DNA from: WHSW01 sp963722175
Lineage (GTDB): Bacteria; Actinomycetota; Thermoleophilia; Solirubrobacterales; 70-9
Direction: 5' to 3'
Assembly (NCBI GenBank): GCA_963722175.1
Contig: CAVRKA010000007.1
Span: 62,001-126,000 of the forward strand
DNA length: 64,000 nt
Each line of letters opens with the position of its first letter. The first letter of the stretch is position 1. A program made the position numbers and the translations under genes. Shown piece after piece: positions 23,887-33,679 of the stretch. The notes beneath the pieces are model-generated. The model did no database searches. It saw only the letters and a list, made by a program, of their open reading frames with translations, and was not told the DNA's origin.

Positions 23887-25524
23887 TCAGCCGCGCGCGA
23901 GCTCGGCGCCGTCGACCTCGCCGATCGAGCTCCGGTAGCGCCGCCACCAGGCATGAAGGAGGGCGATCCCCTCCATGCCCATCCTCAGATGCCCGTCGAG
24001 CTCGCCCCGCGACGGCGTCTCGAGCCAGGCGCGGAGCTCGGGCGCGACATAGGGGGCGAGCGGGCCGTCGGCGAGCAGTTCGCGGTAGGCGGCGACGGCG
24101 GGCTCCGAGCACCAGCGGCGCGGAAACCGCGGCGGGGAACGCTGCGAGTCGGTGGTCGCGGGCAGGGGGACGACCTCCGGCGCCAGCCGCTCGAGCACGG
24201 CCGGATAGAGGTGCCCGCCGCGCTTCGTCTCCGGCGGGATCGAGAGGGCAGCGGAGGCGAGCGCGTCGCGCGCTCCCGGGACGATCACCCGCGCCGAGGG
24301 GCCGAGCAGCCCGGTCGGATAGCTCGAGGTTCCGCGAAGCGTGCGGGTCCAGTAGACGCCGAGGATGCCCTGGGACGGATGTCCCTCGAAGCGCCTCATC
24401 TCGGCCAGATACTGCTCGCGGGCACGCGCGAGCAGCGGGGCACGAAGGCTGTCTGCGAGCGCCAGATGGGCGTGGCCGTAGCGGCGCACGGTCTCGAACA
24501 GCGCCTCGCTCGCGGCGCGGGGGTGGCTGGCGTCGAGGCTGGCTGCGGTGTAGAACCGATCGCCCGCCTGGAAGGTGACGTCAATCGCCCCGCCGTCGAG
24601 GACCGGCGCCCGGGCGCCGGCGACCCGATGCGCGAGCGGGACCAGCCAGGCGTGGTCGACGAACTGGTACTCGACCCGCCGCGCGCGCTCGTCCCAGTCG
24701 ACCCGATAGTCCTCGGCGCGCCCGCGAAGCTCCTCGTGCGCGACCCCGAGGACGCCGGCGACCGGCGCGGCGTGGTCCTCCTCGAAGCGCCCGCCCTCGT
24801 CGTCGTCGACGGTGATCGCGGTCACCTCGCGGTCGGCGGGAACCGCGCAGAGCACGATCCGCGAGTCGCGGCCGCCGCTCAGCGGGCACAGGATCTCGCC
24901 CTCCAGCGACGCCAGCGTCTCGCGCAGGGCCGCGACCCAGGCGTCGGCCCCGGCGGCGAGGCTGAGCCGCGGTTCGATCTCCGCCCACGGCCACGCCGGC
25001 CGCTCGACCCGCGAACGCCCCAGCCGGCGGCGGAGCGCCGCGTGCGGCTCGAGGCGGCGGATCTCCGCAAACGGGGTCCGGCCGCCGACCGGATGCCGGA
25101 GGATGATCGTCGCCGCCCAGGCGTCCCAGTCGACCGAGAGCGACCGTGGCCAGGCGCCGACGAGGGGGTCGACCCTGGAGGCAAAGTAGGTCGCGCCGCG
25201 ATCCTCGATCCAGTAGAGCCGCGCGTACCCGGATACCGACGAGTGCACGACGCGTCGCCGGCCGCCCAGCGCGAGCCCGCAGGCGCCGAGCCGGGAGGCC
25301 TCCTCCCAGCTCGCCGGGTCTCCCCGCCAGAGGTCCCCCTCGACCCAGGCGTAGCCGCGCTCGCTTTGGCCGCCCCAGCGGATCGGGTCGCGATCGCAGT
25401 AGAGGATCGAGCGCTCGTCGTCGTGGACGACCCGCATCGGTTCGCCCAGGCCGGCGGCGATCGCCCGCACCCGCTCCCGGTCGTAGTCGCCGAGCGCACC
25501 GCAAGCCATCGGCGCGCCGGCCAC
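23887..25524 (-). CDS. Asparagine-synthase-like protein (class II GATase-like + PP-loop)
   Basis: 545-aa protein. The N-terminal 180 residues look like a class II glutamine amidotransferase domain: 'ACGALGDYDRERV', then 'GYARLYWIEDRGATYFASRV' and 'PVGGRTPFAEIRRLEPHAAL', the linker used by AsnB-like proteins. The C-terminal domain begins at 'LCPLSGGRDSRIVLCAV' (about 215), the SGGxDS ATP-binding loop of asparagine synthetases. The nucleophile Cys would be residue 3 after the internal Met at 25509, not residue 2 as in true Ntn amidotransferases, so glutaminase activity is doubtful. Such paralogues act in lasso-peptide cyclisation or amidation of surface glycans. Pairing with a glycosyltransferase favours the latter (inference). 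Confidence 0.75.
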   Translation of the reverse strand: MAGAPMACGALGDYDRERVRAIAAGLGEPMRVVHDDERSILYCDRDPIRWGGQSERGYAWVEGDLWRGDPASWEEASRLGACGLALGGRRRVVHSSVSGYARLYWIEDRGATYFASRVDPLVGAWPRSLSVDWDAWAATIILRHPVGGRTPFAEIRRLEPHAALRRRLGRSRVERPAWPWAEIEPRLSLAAGADAWVAALRETLASLEGEILCPLSGGRDSRIVLCAVPADREVTAITVDDDEGGRFEEDHAAPVAGVLGVAHEELRGRAEDYRVDWDERARRVEYQFVDHAWLVPLAHRVAGARAPVLDGGAIDVTFQAGDRFYTAASLDASHPRAASEALFETVRRYGHAHLALADSLRAPLLARAREQYLAEMRRFEGHPSQGILGVYWTRTLRGTSSYPTGLLGPSARVIVPGARDALASAALSIPPETKRGGHLYPAVLERLAPEVVPLPATTDSQRSPPRFPRRWCSEPAVAAYRELLADGPLAPYVAPELRAWLETPSRGELDGHLRMGMEGIALLHAWWRRYRSSIGEVDGAELARG

Positions 25525-25555
25525 GCCCGCGCCTCCCGCGTCCCCACTCGAGCGC

Positions 25556-26344
25556 TCAGTCGTCGAGCGGCCCCTCCCAGATGCCGAAGAAGGCGCCCTG
25601 CGGGTCCGCGATCGCAGCGATCCGCCCCCCGTTGGGGATCTCCAGCGGTCCGGCGGCTACCCGGCCGCCGAGCTCGCCGGCCCGCGCCACGGTTGCGTCG
25701 GCCGATTCGACCGCGAAGTAGGGCATCCAGTAGGCCGGGACCTGACGTTCCTCAGGGCTGAACTCGCGGATCCCGCCGTTGCTGCGCTCGCCGAGCATGA
25801 CGATCGTGTACGAGGGGCCGCCGCCCGTGTCCATCTCCTCGGTGCCCCAGCCGAACAGGTCCTCGTAGAACGCCCGCGCCGCCCCTGGGTCGGGCGTGCC
25901 GAGCTCATTCCAAGTCAGGCAGCCCGGCTCGTTGACGCGCCCGGCGCCGGTGTGCTCGCCCGGCTGCCAGAGGCAGACGTGCGCGCCGGTCGGGTCGCGG
26001 AAGACTCCGATCCGCCCCGAGTCGCCGACGTCGAACGCCCCTCCGAACAGCTCCGCCCCGGCCTCGGCGGCCCGGGCCTGCGTCGCGGCGGCGTCCTCGA
26101 CGCTGACGTAGTTGTTCCAGTGCGGCGGAATGCCGCGCTCGCTCTCCGAGGTCGCCTGCGGCACGACCGCCGCCACCGGCTCGCCGCCGACCATCGCCAT
26201 CGAGTAGCTGCCGTGCGGACCCGGCCGATCCTCGATCTCCCAGCCGAACAGGCCCGCGTAGAAGCCCTTGGCGGCGTCGACGTCGGGGGTCGCGAGGTCG
26301 ACCCAGCAGAACGTCCCCGGTTCGTAGGTGGTCCTGGTTCCCAT
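25556..26344 (-). CDS. VOC-family protein (two glyoxalase-like domains)
   Basis: 262-aa protein built from two vicinal-oxygen-chelate modules. Module 1 (about 10-125) has 'FCWVDLATPDVDAAKGFYAGLFGWE' in part and ends 'RIGVFRDPTGAHVCLWQPG'. Module 2 (about 140-260) repeats this as 'GCLTWNELGTPDPGAARAFY' and 'RIAAIADPQGAFFGIWEG'. The βαβββ pairs fit the family often annotated as 27-kDa antigen Cfp30B-like. Metal ligands are not clearly conserved, so catalytic activity is uncertain. It is divergent from the acyl-CoA ligase with only 21 bp between start codons, so both promoters must lie in or next to coding sequence. Confidence 0.85.
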   Translation of the reverse strand: MGTRTTYEPGTFCWVDLATPDVDAAKGFYAGLFGWEIEDRPGPHGSYSMAMVGGEPVAAVVPQATSESERGIPPHWNNYVSVEDAAATQARAAEAGAELFGGAFDVGDSGRIGVFRDPTGAHVCLWQPGEHTGAGRVNEPGCLTWNELGTPDPGAARAFYEDLFGWGTEEMDTGGGPSYTIVMLGERSNGGIREFSPEERQVPAYWMPYFAVESADATVARAGELGGRVAAGPLEIPNGGRIAAIADPQGAFFGIWEGPLDD

Positions 26345-26365
26345 GATCGGCACACTATTCGCCTC

Positions 26366-27805
26366 GTGAACCTGATCGCAGACCTGCTGGAGCGCTTCCC
26401 CGCCTCGAAGCCCGCGCTGCTGGCACTCGACCGCGAGGGCGGGCGCCGGGTCTGGCACTTCGGCGAGCTGATCGCGATGTCGGCGGGCCTTTCGGGAGCG
26501 TTCGCGGCCCGCGGCGTCGGCCGCGGTGACGTGGTGATGACGCTGGCCGGGAACCGGGTCGAGTGGGTGCTGAGCCTGCTCGCCTGCTGGCGGATGGGCG
26601 CCGTGGCGCTGCCCTGCAACACCCAGCTGCGCCGCCGGGACCTCGAGCTGCGAACGGGCGTGGCGAACCCGGCGCTCTGCGTCGGAGACGAGGAGCTGCT
26701 CGGCGAGCTGCCCGACGGGATCGAGTACATGACCCTGGCCGACGTCCGCGCGGCGCTCGACGAGGACCGCGCTCAGGAGACGCCGGTCGAGCAGGCCGAC
26801 CTCGCGCCCGAAGATCCGGCCCTGATCGTCTTCACCTCGGGGACCACCGGCGAGCCGCGGGCGGCGCTTCACGCCCAGCGCTACCTGCCCGGCCAGCGGG
26901 GGCAGGCGGTGCACTGGCTCGGAGCGCGCAAGGACGAGCTCGTCTGGTGCACGACCGCGACCGGCTGGTCGAAGTCGGCGCGCAACGTCTTCCTGGCGCC
27001 CTGGCTTTGCGGCGCCGCCGCGATGATCGTCGAGGGCCGTTTCGAGCCGCCCGAGCGGCTGGAGCTGATCGAGCGCGAGCGCGTCAACGTGGTCTGCCAG
27101 GCCCCGACCGAGTACCGGGTGCTGGCGCGGCGCTCGCACCTGCGGGCGCTGGCCTCGGTCCGGCGCATGGTCTCGGCCGGCGAGGCGCTCAACCCCGAGG
27201 TGATCGAAGCCTGGCGCGAGGCGACGGGACTGACGATCGCCGACGGCTACGGCCAGACCGAGACCGGGCATCTGGTCGGAAACCATGACTCGGACGAGAT
27301 TCGCGACGGCTCGATGGGCAAGCCGCTGCCCGGGCTCGAGCTGCGGATCGTCGACGAGGTGCTCCAGGTCCGGGTCGCCAGCTGCCCGACGTTCTTCAGC
27401 CGCTACGTGGGCGCCGAGCCGTTCACCGGCGAGTGGTGGTCGACCGGCGACATCGTCCGCGAGGACGCCGACGGCTACCTCTGGCACCAGGGCCGCGACG
27501 ACGACCTGATCCTCTCGGCCGGCTACCGGATCGGGCCATACGAGGTCGAGTCCGCCCTGCTCACCCATCCCGCGGTCGCCGAGGCCGCCGCCGTCGCCGC
27601 CCCCGACGCGGAGCGCGGCTCGGTCGTCCGCGCGGTGGTCGTCCTGCGAGAAGGCGAGCCGTCGGAAGAGCTCGCCCGCGAGCTGCAGGAGCACGTCAAG
27701 GCGACCACGGCCCCATACAAGTACCCGAGGATCGTCGAGTTCGCGGAGGAGCTGCCGAAGACGGCCAGCGGCAAGATCAGGCGCGCCGCACTCCGCGTCG
27801 TCTGA
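26366..27805 (+). CDS. AMP-dependent acyl-CoA synthetase (medium-chain type)
   Basis: 479-aa adenylate-forming enzyme, start GTG 26366. 'LIVFTSGTTGEPRAALHAQR' is the A3 P-loop, 'DGYGQTETGHLVGNH' the A5 motif, 'WWSTGDIVREDADGYLWHQG' the A7 motif and 'TASGKIRRAALR' the A10 motif with the catalytic Lys. It activates a carboxylic acid to the acyl-AMP and then acyl-CoA. Length and the 'CNTQLRRRDLELR' region fit the medium-chain acyl-CoA ligase (ACSM-like) branch; the exact acid is unknown. The stop overlaps the start of the MFS gene by one base (TGATG), which suggests the transporter imports its substrate. Confidence 0.92.
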   Translation: MNLIADLLERFPASKPALLALDREGGRRVWHFGELIAMSAGLSGAFAARGVGRGDVVMTLAGNRVEWVLSLLACWRMGAVALPCNTQLRRRDLELRTGVANPALCVGDEELLGELPDGIEYMTLADVRAALDEDRAQETPVEQADLAPEDPALIVFTSGTTGEPRAALHAQRYLPGQRGQAVHWLGARKDELVWCTTATGWSKSARNVFLAPWLCGAAAMIVEGRFEPPERLELIERERVNVVCQAPTEYRVLARRSHLRALASVRRMVSAGEALNPEVIEAWREATGLTIADGYGQTETGHLVGNHDSDEIRDGSMGKPLPGLELRIVDEVLQVRVASCPTFFSRYVGAEPFTGEWWSTGDIVREDADGYLWHQGRDDDLILSAGYRIGPYEVESALLTHPAVAEAAAVAAPDAERGSVVRAVVVLREGEPSEELARELQEHVKATTAPYKYPRIVEFAEELPKTASGKIRRAALRVV

Positions 27806-29133
27806 TGCCGACGCCGCGATCGATCCAGCGCACGTACCTGATCCTGATCTGCGGCAACACGCTGGCCGCGTCGTTCATCTGGGGGATCAACACGATCTTC
27901 CTGCTCGACGCCGGCCTCTCGAACGCGGAGGCGTTCGCCGCCAACGCCTTCTTCACCGCCGGAATGGTCCTGTTCGAGGTGCCGACCGGCGTCGTCGCCG
28001 ACACGATCGGGCGCCGCGTGTCCTACCTGCTCGGAACGCTCACGCTGACCGCGTCGACGGTCCTCTACGTCGCCCTCTGGCAGATCGAGGCGCCGTTCTG
28101 GGAGTGGGCCGTCGCCTCGATGCTGCTCGGCCTCGGGTTCACGTTCTTCTCCGGCGCGGTCGAGGCATGGCTCGTCGATGCACTGACGGCGACCGGGTTC
28201 GACGGCGAGCTCGAGTCGGTCTTCGGGCGCGCGCAGATCGTCAGCGGCGCGGCGATGCTCGGCGGCTCGGTGGCCGGCGGCCTGATCGCCCAGGCGACCA
28301 GCCTCGGGGTTCCGTTCGTGGTCAGGGCCGGCGTGCTGCTGGTGATGTTCGCGATCGCGTGGCGGCTGATGCACGATGTCGGCTTCACGCCCGAGAAGGG
28401 CCAGCGACCGCTCGCCGAGATGCGCAAGATCGTCGGCGACTCGGTCGAGTACGGCTGGCGCGTGCCGGCGGTCAAGTGGCTGATGGTCGCGGCGCTGTTC
28501 ACGGGCGGCGTGGGCATCTACGCCTTCTACGCCCTGCAGCCCTACCTGCTCGAGCTCTACGGCGACCCGAACGCCTACTCGGTCGCCGGACTGGTGGCGG
28601 CGATCGTCGCCGGCGCCCAGATCGCAGGCGGGATGGCGGCGCCGCGGATCCGCAGGCTCTTCCGCCGGCGAACCTCCGCCCTGATCGCCGCCCTGGTCCT
28701 GAGTACGCTGGCGCTCGCCCTGATCGGGGTGATCGAGAACTTCTACGCGGTCATCGGCCTGATCGTCATCTGGGGATTGCTGTTCGCGGCGGTGACGCCG
28801 ATCCGCCAGGCCTACCTGAACGGAATGATCCCCTCGCGACAGCGGGCGACGATCCTCTCCTTCGACTCGATGATCAACTCGACCGGCGGCGTCTGGGCGC
28901 AGCCGGTGCTCGGCAAGGCCGCGGACGCCTGGGGATACGCCTCCTCGTACCTGCTCAGCGCCGGAATCTCGGCACTGGCGCTGCCGTTCCTGGCGCTCTC
29001 GCGACGCCAGGACAACCCGGCCGACACCGGTGTCGGCGGCCTGCCGATCGGGGCGCCGGCGCCGCCCGAGGAGCCGGTCACCGCGCTCGAGCCCGAGCCC
29101 GCCACGCCTCCGCCATCGCGATCCGGTCGATAG
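27805..29133 (+). CDS. MFS transporter
   Basis: 442-aa integral membrane protein with about 12 hydrophobic segments. 'GVVADTIGRRVSYLLGT' between segments 2 and 3 is the MFS loop 2-3 signature ('G.laDr.GRR'). 'GMIPSRQRATILSFDSMINS' is the mirrored loop between segments 10 and 11, common in the drug-exporter/sugar branch. The C-terminal 40 residues are a Pro/Glu-rich cytoplasmic tail. Translational coupling to the acyl-CoA ligase suggests import of an organic acid or export of a toxic product. The last 56 bp overlap the 3' end of the convergent M48 protease gene, both frames coding. Confidence 0.9.
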   Translation: MPTPRSIQRTYLILICGNTLAASFIWGINTIFLLDAGLSNAEAFAANAFFTAGMVLFEVPTGVVADTIGRRVSYLLGTLTLTASTVLYVALWQIEAPFWEWAVASMLLGLGFTFFSGAVEAWLVDALTATGFDGELESVFGRAQIVSGAAMLGGSVAGGLIAQATSLGVPFVVRAGVLLVMFAIAWRLMHDVGFTPEKGQRPLAEMRKIVGDSVEYGWRVPAVKWLMVAALFTGGVGIYAFYALQPYLLELYGDPNAYSVAGLVAAIVAGAQIAGGMAAPRIRRLFRRRTSALIAALVLSTLALALIGVIENFYAVIGLIVIWGLLFAAVTPIRQAYLNGMIPSRQRATILSFDSMINSTGGVWAQPVLGKAADAWGYASSYLLSAGISALALPFLALSRRQDNPADTGVGGLPIGAPAPPEEPVTALEPEPATPPPSRSGR

Positions 29134-30286
29134 TCGCCGGGTGGCCGTCGAAGGCCGCCGACCACGCCGGCGGATCGGGGTCGAGCAGGCTGCGCTCGGT
29201 GAACCCCCGGAACAGAAACGCGGCCGCGGCCGGGTCGGAGGTCGCCTCCAGCGCCTGCCAGTCGGCCTCGGCCTCCAGATGCCGCGAGAACGCAGCCTGC
29301 AGCGGCGACGCGACGACCAGCAGCCCGAGGACGATGAAGACGGCAAGCGGGATCGCCGCCGGCTCGTAGATGCCGCCCCGCGAGCGCGTCGCGCGCTCGG
29401 CGACGAAGCCGATGGCCACGAGCAGCAGCGCCGTGAACGCGAGCTGCTTCCAGATGTGCTCGCGCGCATGGTGGGCGAACTCGTGGGCGAGCACCACCCG
29501 GACCTGGCCGTCGGAGAAGCTGCCCAGCAGCGTGTCCCAGAGGATCACCCGCCTGGTCGGCCCGATGCCCACCGCCTCGGCGTTCGGAGCGTCGGTGAAC
29601 TCGTGCACGCGCTGGACCCGTACGTCGGTGTCCTCCACCCCCTCGCGCGCCGCGAGCTCGTCGGCCGCCCGGGCGAGCTCGGGATCGCGCAATGGCTCCA
29701 ACTGGGGGATCAGGAACGGCTGGACGACGGCGAACGCGAGCCCGACCGCCAGCAGCGCCGGCGCCGCCGCCAGCCACCAGCGGCGCCGCCAGAGGCCGGC
29801 GAGCGCCATCGCGATCAGCAGCGCGAGCGAGATGAACAGGAAGGCGCCGCCAGCGCCCAGGAAGCTCTGCACGAGCCAGTCGACGTAGTCGATGCCGGCG
29901 ACGTCGTGGCGTCGCGCCCACCACAGGGCCGCCAGACCGAACGGCACCTGGGCGATCCAGACGACGCCGAGGGCCAGCATCCCGAGCATCATCCCGGTCC
30001 CGATCCGCCCCGCCGCGGACTCGCGGATGAACCCGGGCCCCTTGACCGCGAACCACGCGAGCGCCGCGACGCCGGCGACCCCGGCCAGGAGCGAGTCGAT
30101 GCGCAGGAACATCTCGTAGCTGCGGGCCTCGTCGAGCAGACCGGTGCCGAAGTAGCGATTCGGGTCGAGCTCGGGCAGGGCGAGGTCGCCCGGGACGCTG
30201 GTGCGCCAGAGGGCCGCCATCGCCAGCGCCCACGCCGCGGCCAGCACCAGACCCGCCGCCGCGAGCGCCACCCGCCGCGCGGTCAC
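29078..30286 (-). CDS. M48-family membrane metalloprotease (Ste24/HtpX-like)
   Basis: 402-aa membrane protein. 'RVVLAHEFAHHAREHIWKQL' (about 258-277) is the HExxH zinc motif and 'SRHLEAEADWQALE' (about 340) supplies the third ligand Glu, as in Ste24/CaaX protease 1 enzymes. 'NAEAVGIGPTRRVILWDTLL' before it is the family's typical strand. At least six membrane segments lie before the catalytic domain and two after it. It would cleave membrane-associated or misfolded proteins on the cytoplasmic face. It ends inside the MFS gene (convergent 56-bp overlap) and follows the DUF4389 gene by 13 bp, so the two probably form an operon. Confidence 0.92.
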   Translation of the reverse strand: MTARRVALAAAGLVLAAAWALAMAALWRTSVPGDLALPELDPNRYFGTGLLDEARSYEMFLRIDSLLAGVAGVAALAWFAVKGPGFIRESAAGRIGTGMMLGMLALGVVWIAQVPFGLAALWWARRHDVAGIDYVDWLVQSFLGAGGAFLFISLALLIAMALAGLWRRRWWLAAAPALLAVGLAFAVVQPFLIPQLEPLRDPELARAADELAAREGVEDTDVRVQRVHEFTDAPNAEAVGIGPTRRVILWDTLLGSFSDGQVRVVLAHEFAHHAREHIWKQLAFTALLLVAIGFVAERATRSRGGIYEPAAIPLAVFIVLGLLVVASPLQAAFSRHLEAEADWQALEATSDPAAAAFLFRGFTERSLLDPDPPAWSAAFDGHPATIDRIAMAEAWRARARAR

Positions 30287-30299
30287 TGCCCGGCCCCGC

Positions 30300-31553
30300 T
30301 CAACCCGGCGCGGGCTCGGGCAGGGCCGGCGGCGCCAGCAGCTCCTGCGACGGGCCGCCGTACGGATAGCGGTCGGTCAGCAGCAGCATGTAGGCCATCA
30401 GCTGGCCCGTATAGCGCAGCGAGAACACCCCGAGGCGCTGCAGCCCGCGCGGCATCTCGGCCCGGAAGACGCCGGTGAACCAGCCGAACAGGGCGACGAA
30501 GCCGAGTGCCGAGCCGAGCGCGCTACCGATCAGCCATGCGGGGATCACGAGCACGAGCCGGAAGCCGGTCTTCCACCGGTTCTGCTCGGCGGGCTCCGCG
30601 ACGGTGAGCGCGACCGGGTAGGTGCCGGCCTCGCCGGTGAAGCCCGGGAACGGGTTCGCCACCAGGTAGAGGTAGGCGAACATCTGGGTCGAGTAGCGGA
30701 TGTAGGCGGCGAGGAAGTCGTGCAGCCCCCGCGGCGAGCGACCGGTGAACAGGGTCGCGAACCAGTTGACGATCGCGGCGAAGAAGACGGCGACGCTCCA
30801 GAGCAGTAGCCAGACCAGGTGCGGCAGCCACAGCAGGAGGCGGAAGAAGACCGTCAGCCGCGAGCGGCGCAGGTCGTCGCTGTTCCCGATCCGGACCGGG
30901 GCGTCCGGCGGCGGCTGCGGATAGGCGACCGCGAGCGGGTCGCTGTTCGGATAGCGGTCGGTGACCAGCAGCAGGTAGGCCGCAGCCTGCGCCGAGTAGC
31001 CGATCCCGTAGACGATCAGGTCGCGCAGACCCTGGGGCATCCGCCCCCGCGCCATGATCGCGAACCACGCCAGCAGCGCCGACACCGCGATCACCCCGAG
31101 GCTGACCCGCGCGCCGCTGCCACCGAACTGGACCCCGCTGGCGCCGAAGGCCGCGGCGAGGGTCAGCGCCGGCAGCGCGAGGACGAGGCGAAACCCGGTC
31201 TTCCAGCGGTTCTGGCGGTACTGCTCGGCGACCTCGACGTCGACCGGGTAGCCGGGATCGCCGGCGAACGGCGGCCAGGGCTCGGCGGCCAGGTTGAGGT
31301 AGGCGTCGACCTGGACGAAGTAGCGGATGTAACGCACCTGCAGGTCGCCGCCGACGGTGTGGCCGGTGAACAGGATCGAGAACCAGTTGATCACCGCCAT
31401 CACCACCGAAACCAGGCTCCAGATCCCGAGGATGATCAGGTGCGGGATCGCGAGGAAGAGGCGGAAGAAGGTCGTCAGCCGCGAGCGCTGCAGGTCGTCG
31501 GTGACGACGAGCCACACCTGCTCGCCCTGCGCTGGCGCGTGGGGCTCGCTCAT
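30300..31553 (-). CDS. DUF4389 membrane protein with internal duplication
   Basis: 417-aa protein. Two DUF4389 units of about 190 residues are arranged in tandem. Each starts with 'DDLQRSRLTTFFRLFLAIPH' or 'DDLRRSRLTVFFRLLLWLPH', has two membrane segments ending in 'NWFSILFTGH' or 'NWFATLFTGR', and continues to 'QNRWKTGFRLVLALPA' or 'QNRWKTGFRLVLVIPA'. About eight membrane helices in total. The function of DUF4389 is unknown. The strong identity between the halves (for example QNRWKTGFRLVL in both) suggests the duplication is functional, perhaps a pseudo-dimer. It is followed 13 bp later by the M48 protease. Confidence 0.88.
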   Translation of the reverse strand: MSEPHAPAQGEQVWLVVTDDLQRSRLTTFFRLFLAIPHLIILGIWSLVSVVMAVINWFSILFTGHTVGGDLQVRYIRYFVQVDAYLNLAAEPWPPFAGDPGYPVDVEVAEQYRQNRWKTGFRLVLALPALTLAAAFGASGVQFGGSGARVSLGVIAVSALLAWFAIMARGRMPQGLRDLIVYGIGYSAQAAAYLLLVTDRYPNSDPLAVAYPQPPPDAPVRIGNSDDLRRSRLTVFFRLLLWLPHLVWLLLWSVAVFFAAIVNWFATLFTGRSPRGLHDFLAAYIRYSTQMFAYLYLVANPFPGFTGEAGTYPVALTVAEPAEQNRWKTGFRLVLVIPAWLIGSALGSALGFVALFGWFTGVFRAEMPRGLQRLGVFSLRYTGQLMAYMLLLTDRYPYGGPSQELLAPPALPEPAPG

Positions 31554-31602
31554 TCGCGCCGAAACCTAGCCGCGCGTGCGGCGGCGGCGCGGGCCCGACC
31601 CC

Positions 31603-33609
<2,007 letters not shown>

Positions 33610-33636
33610 CTGTCCTCCTTCGTCGTCGAACTGGCG

Positions 33637-33667
33637 GGGGACCGCGGACCCCTGGCCCGCGGTCCCC
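33637..33667 (-). terminator. Intercistronic hairpin between actP and acs
   Basis: Perfect 11-bp stem 'ggggaccgcgg' (33637-33647) with 'ccgcggtcccc' (33657-33667) and a 9-base loop, in the 70-bp gap between the two genes. There is no T run on the minus strand. It could attenuate or process the mRNA so that acs and actP levels differ. Confidence 0.6.
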
Positions 33668-33679
33668 TGCAGTCTCCCT

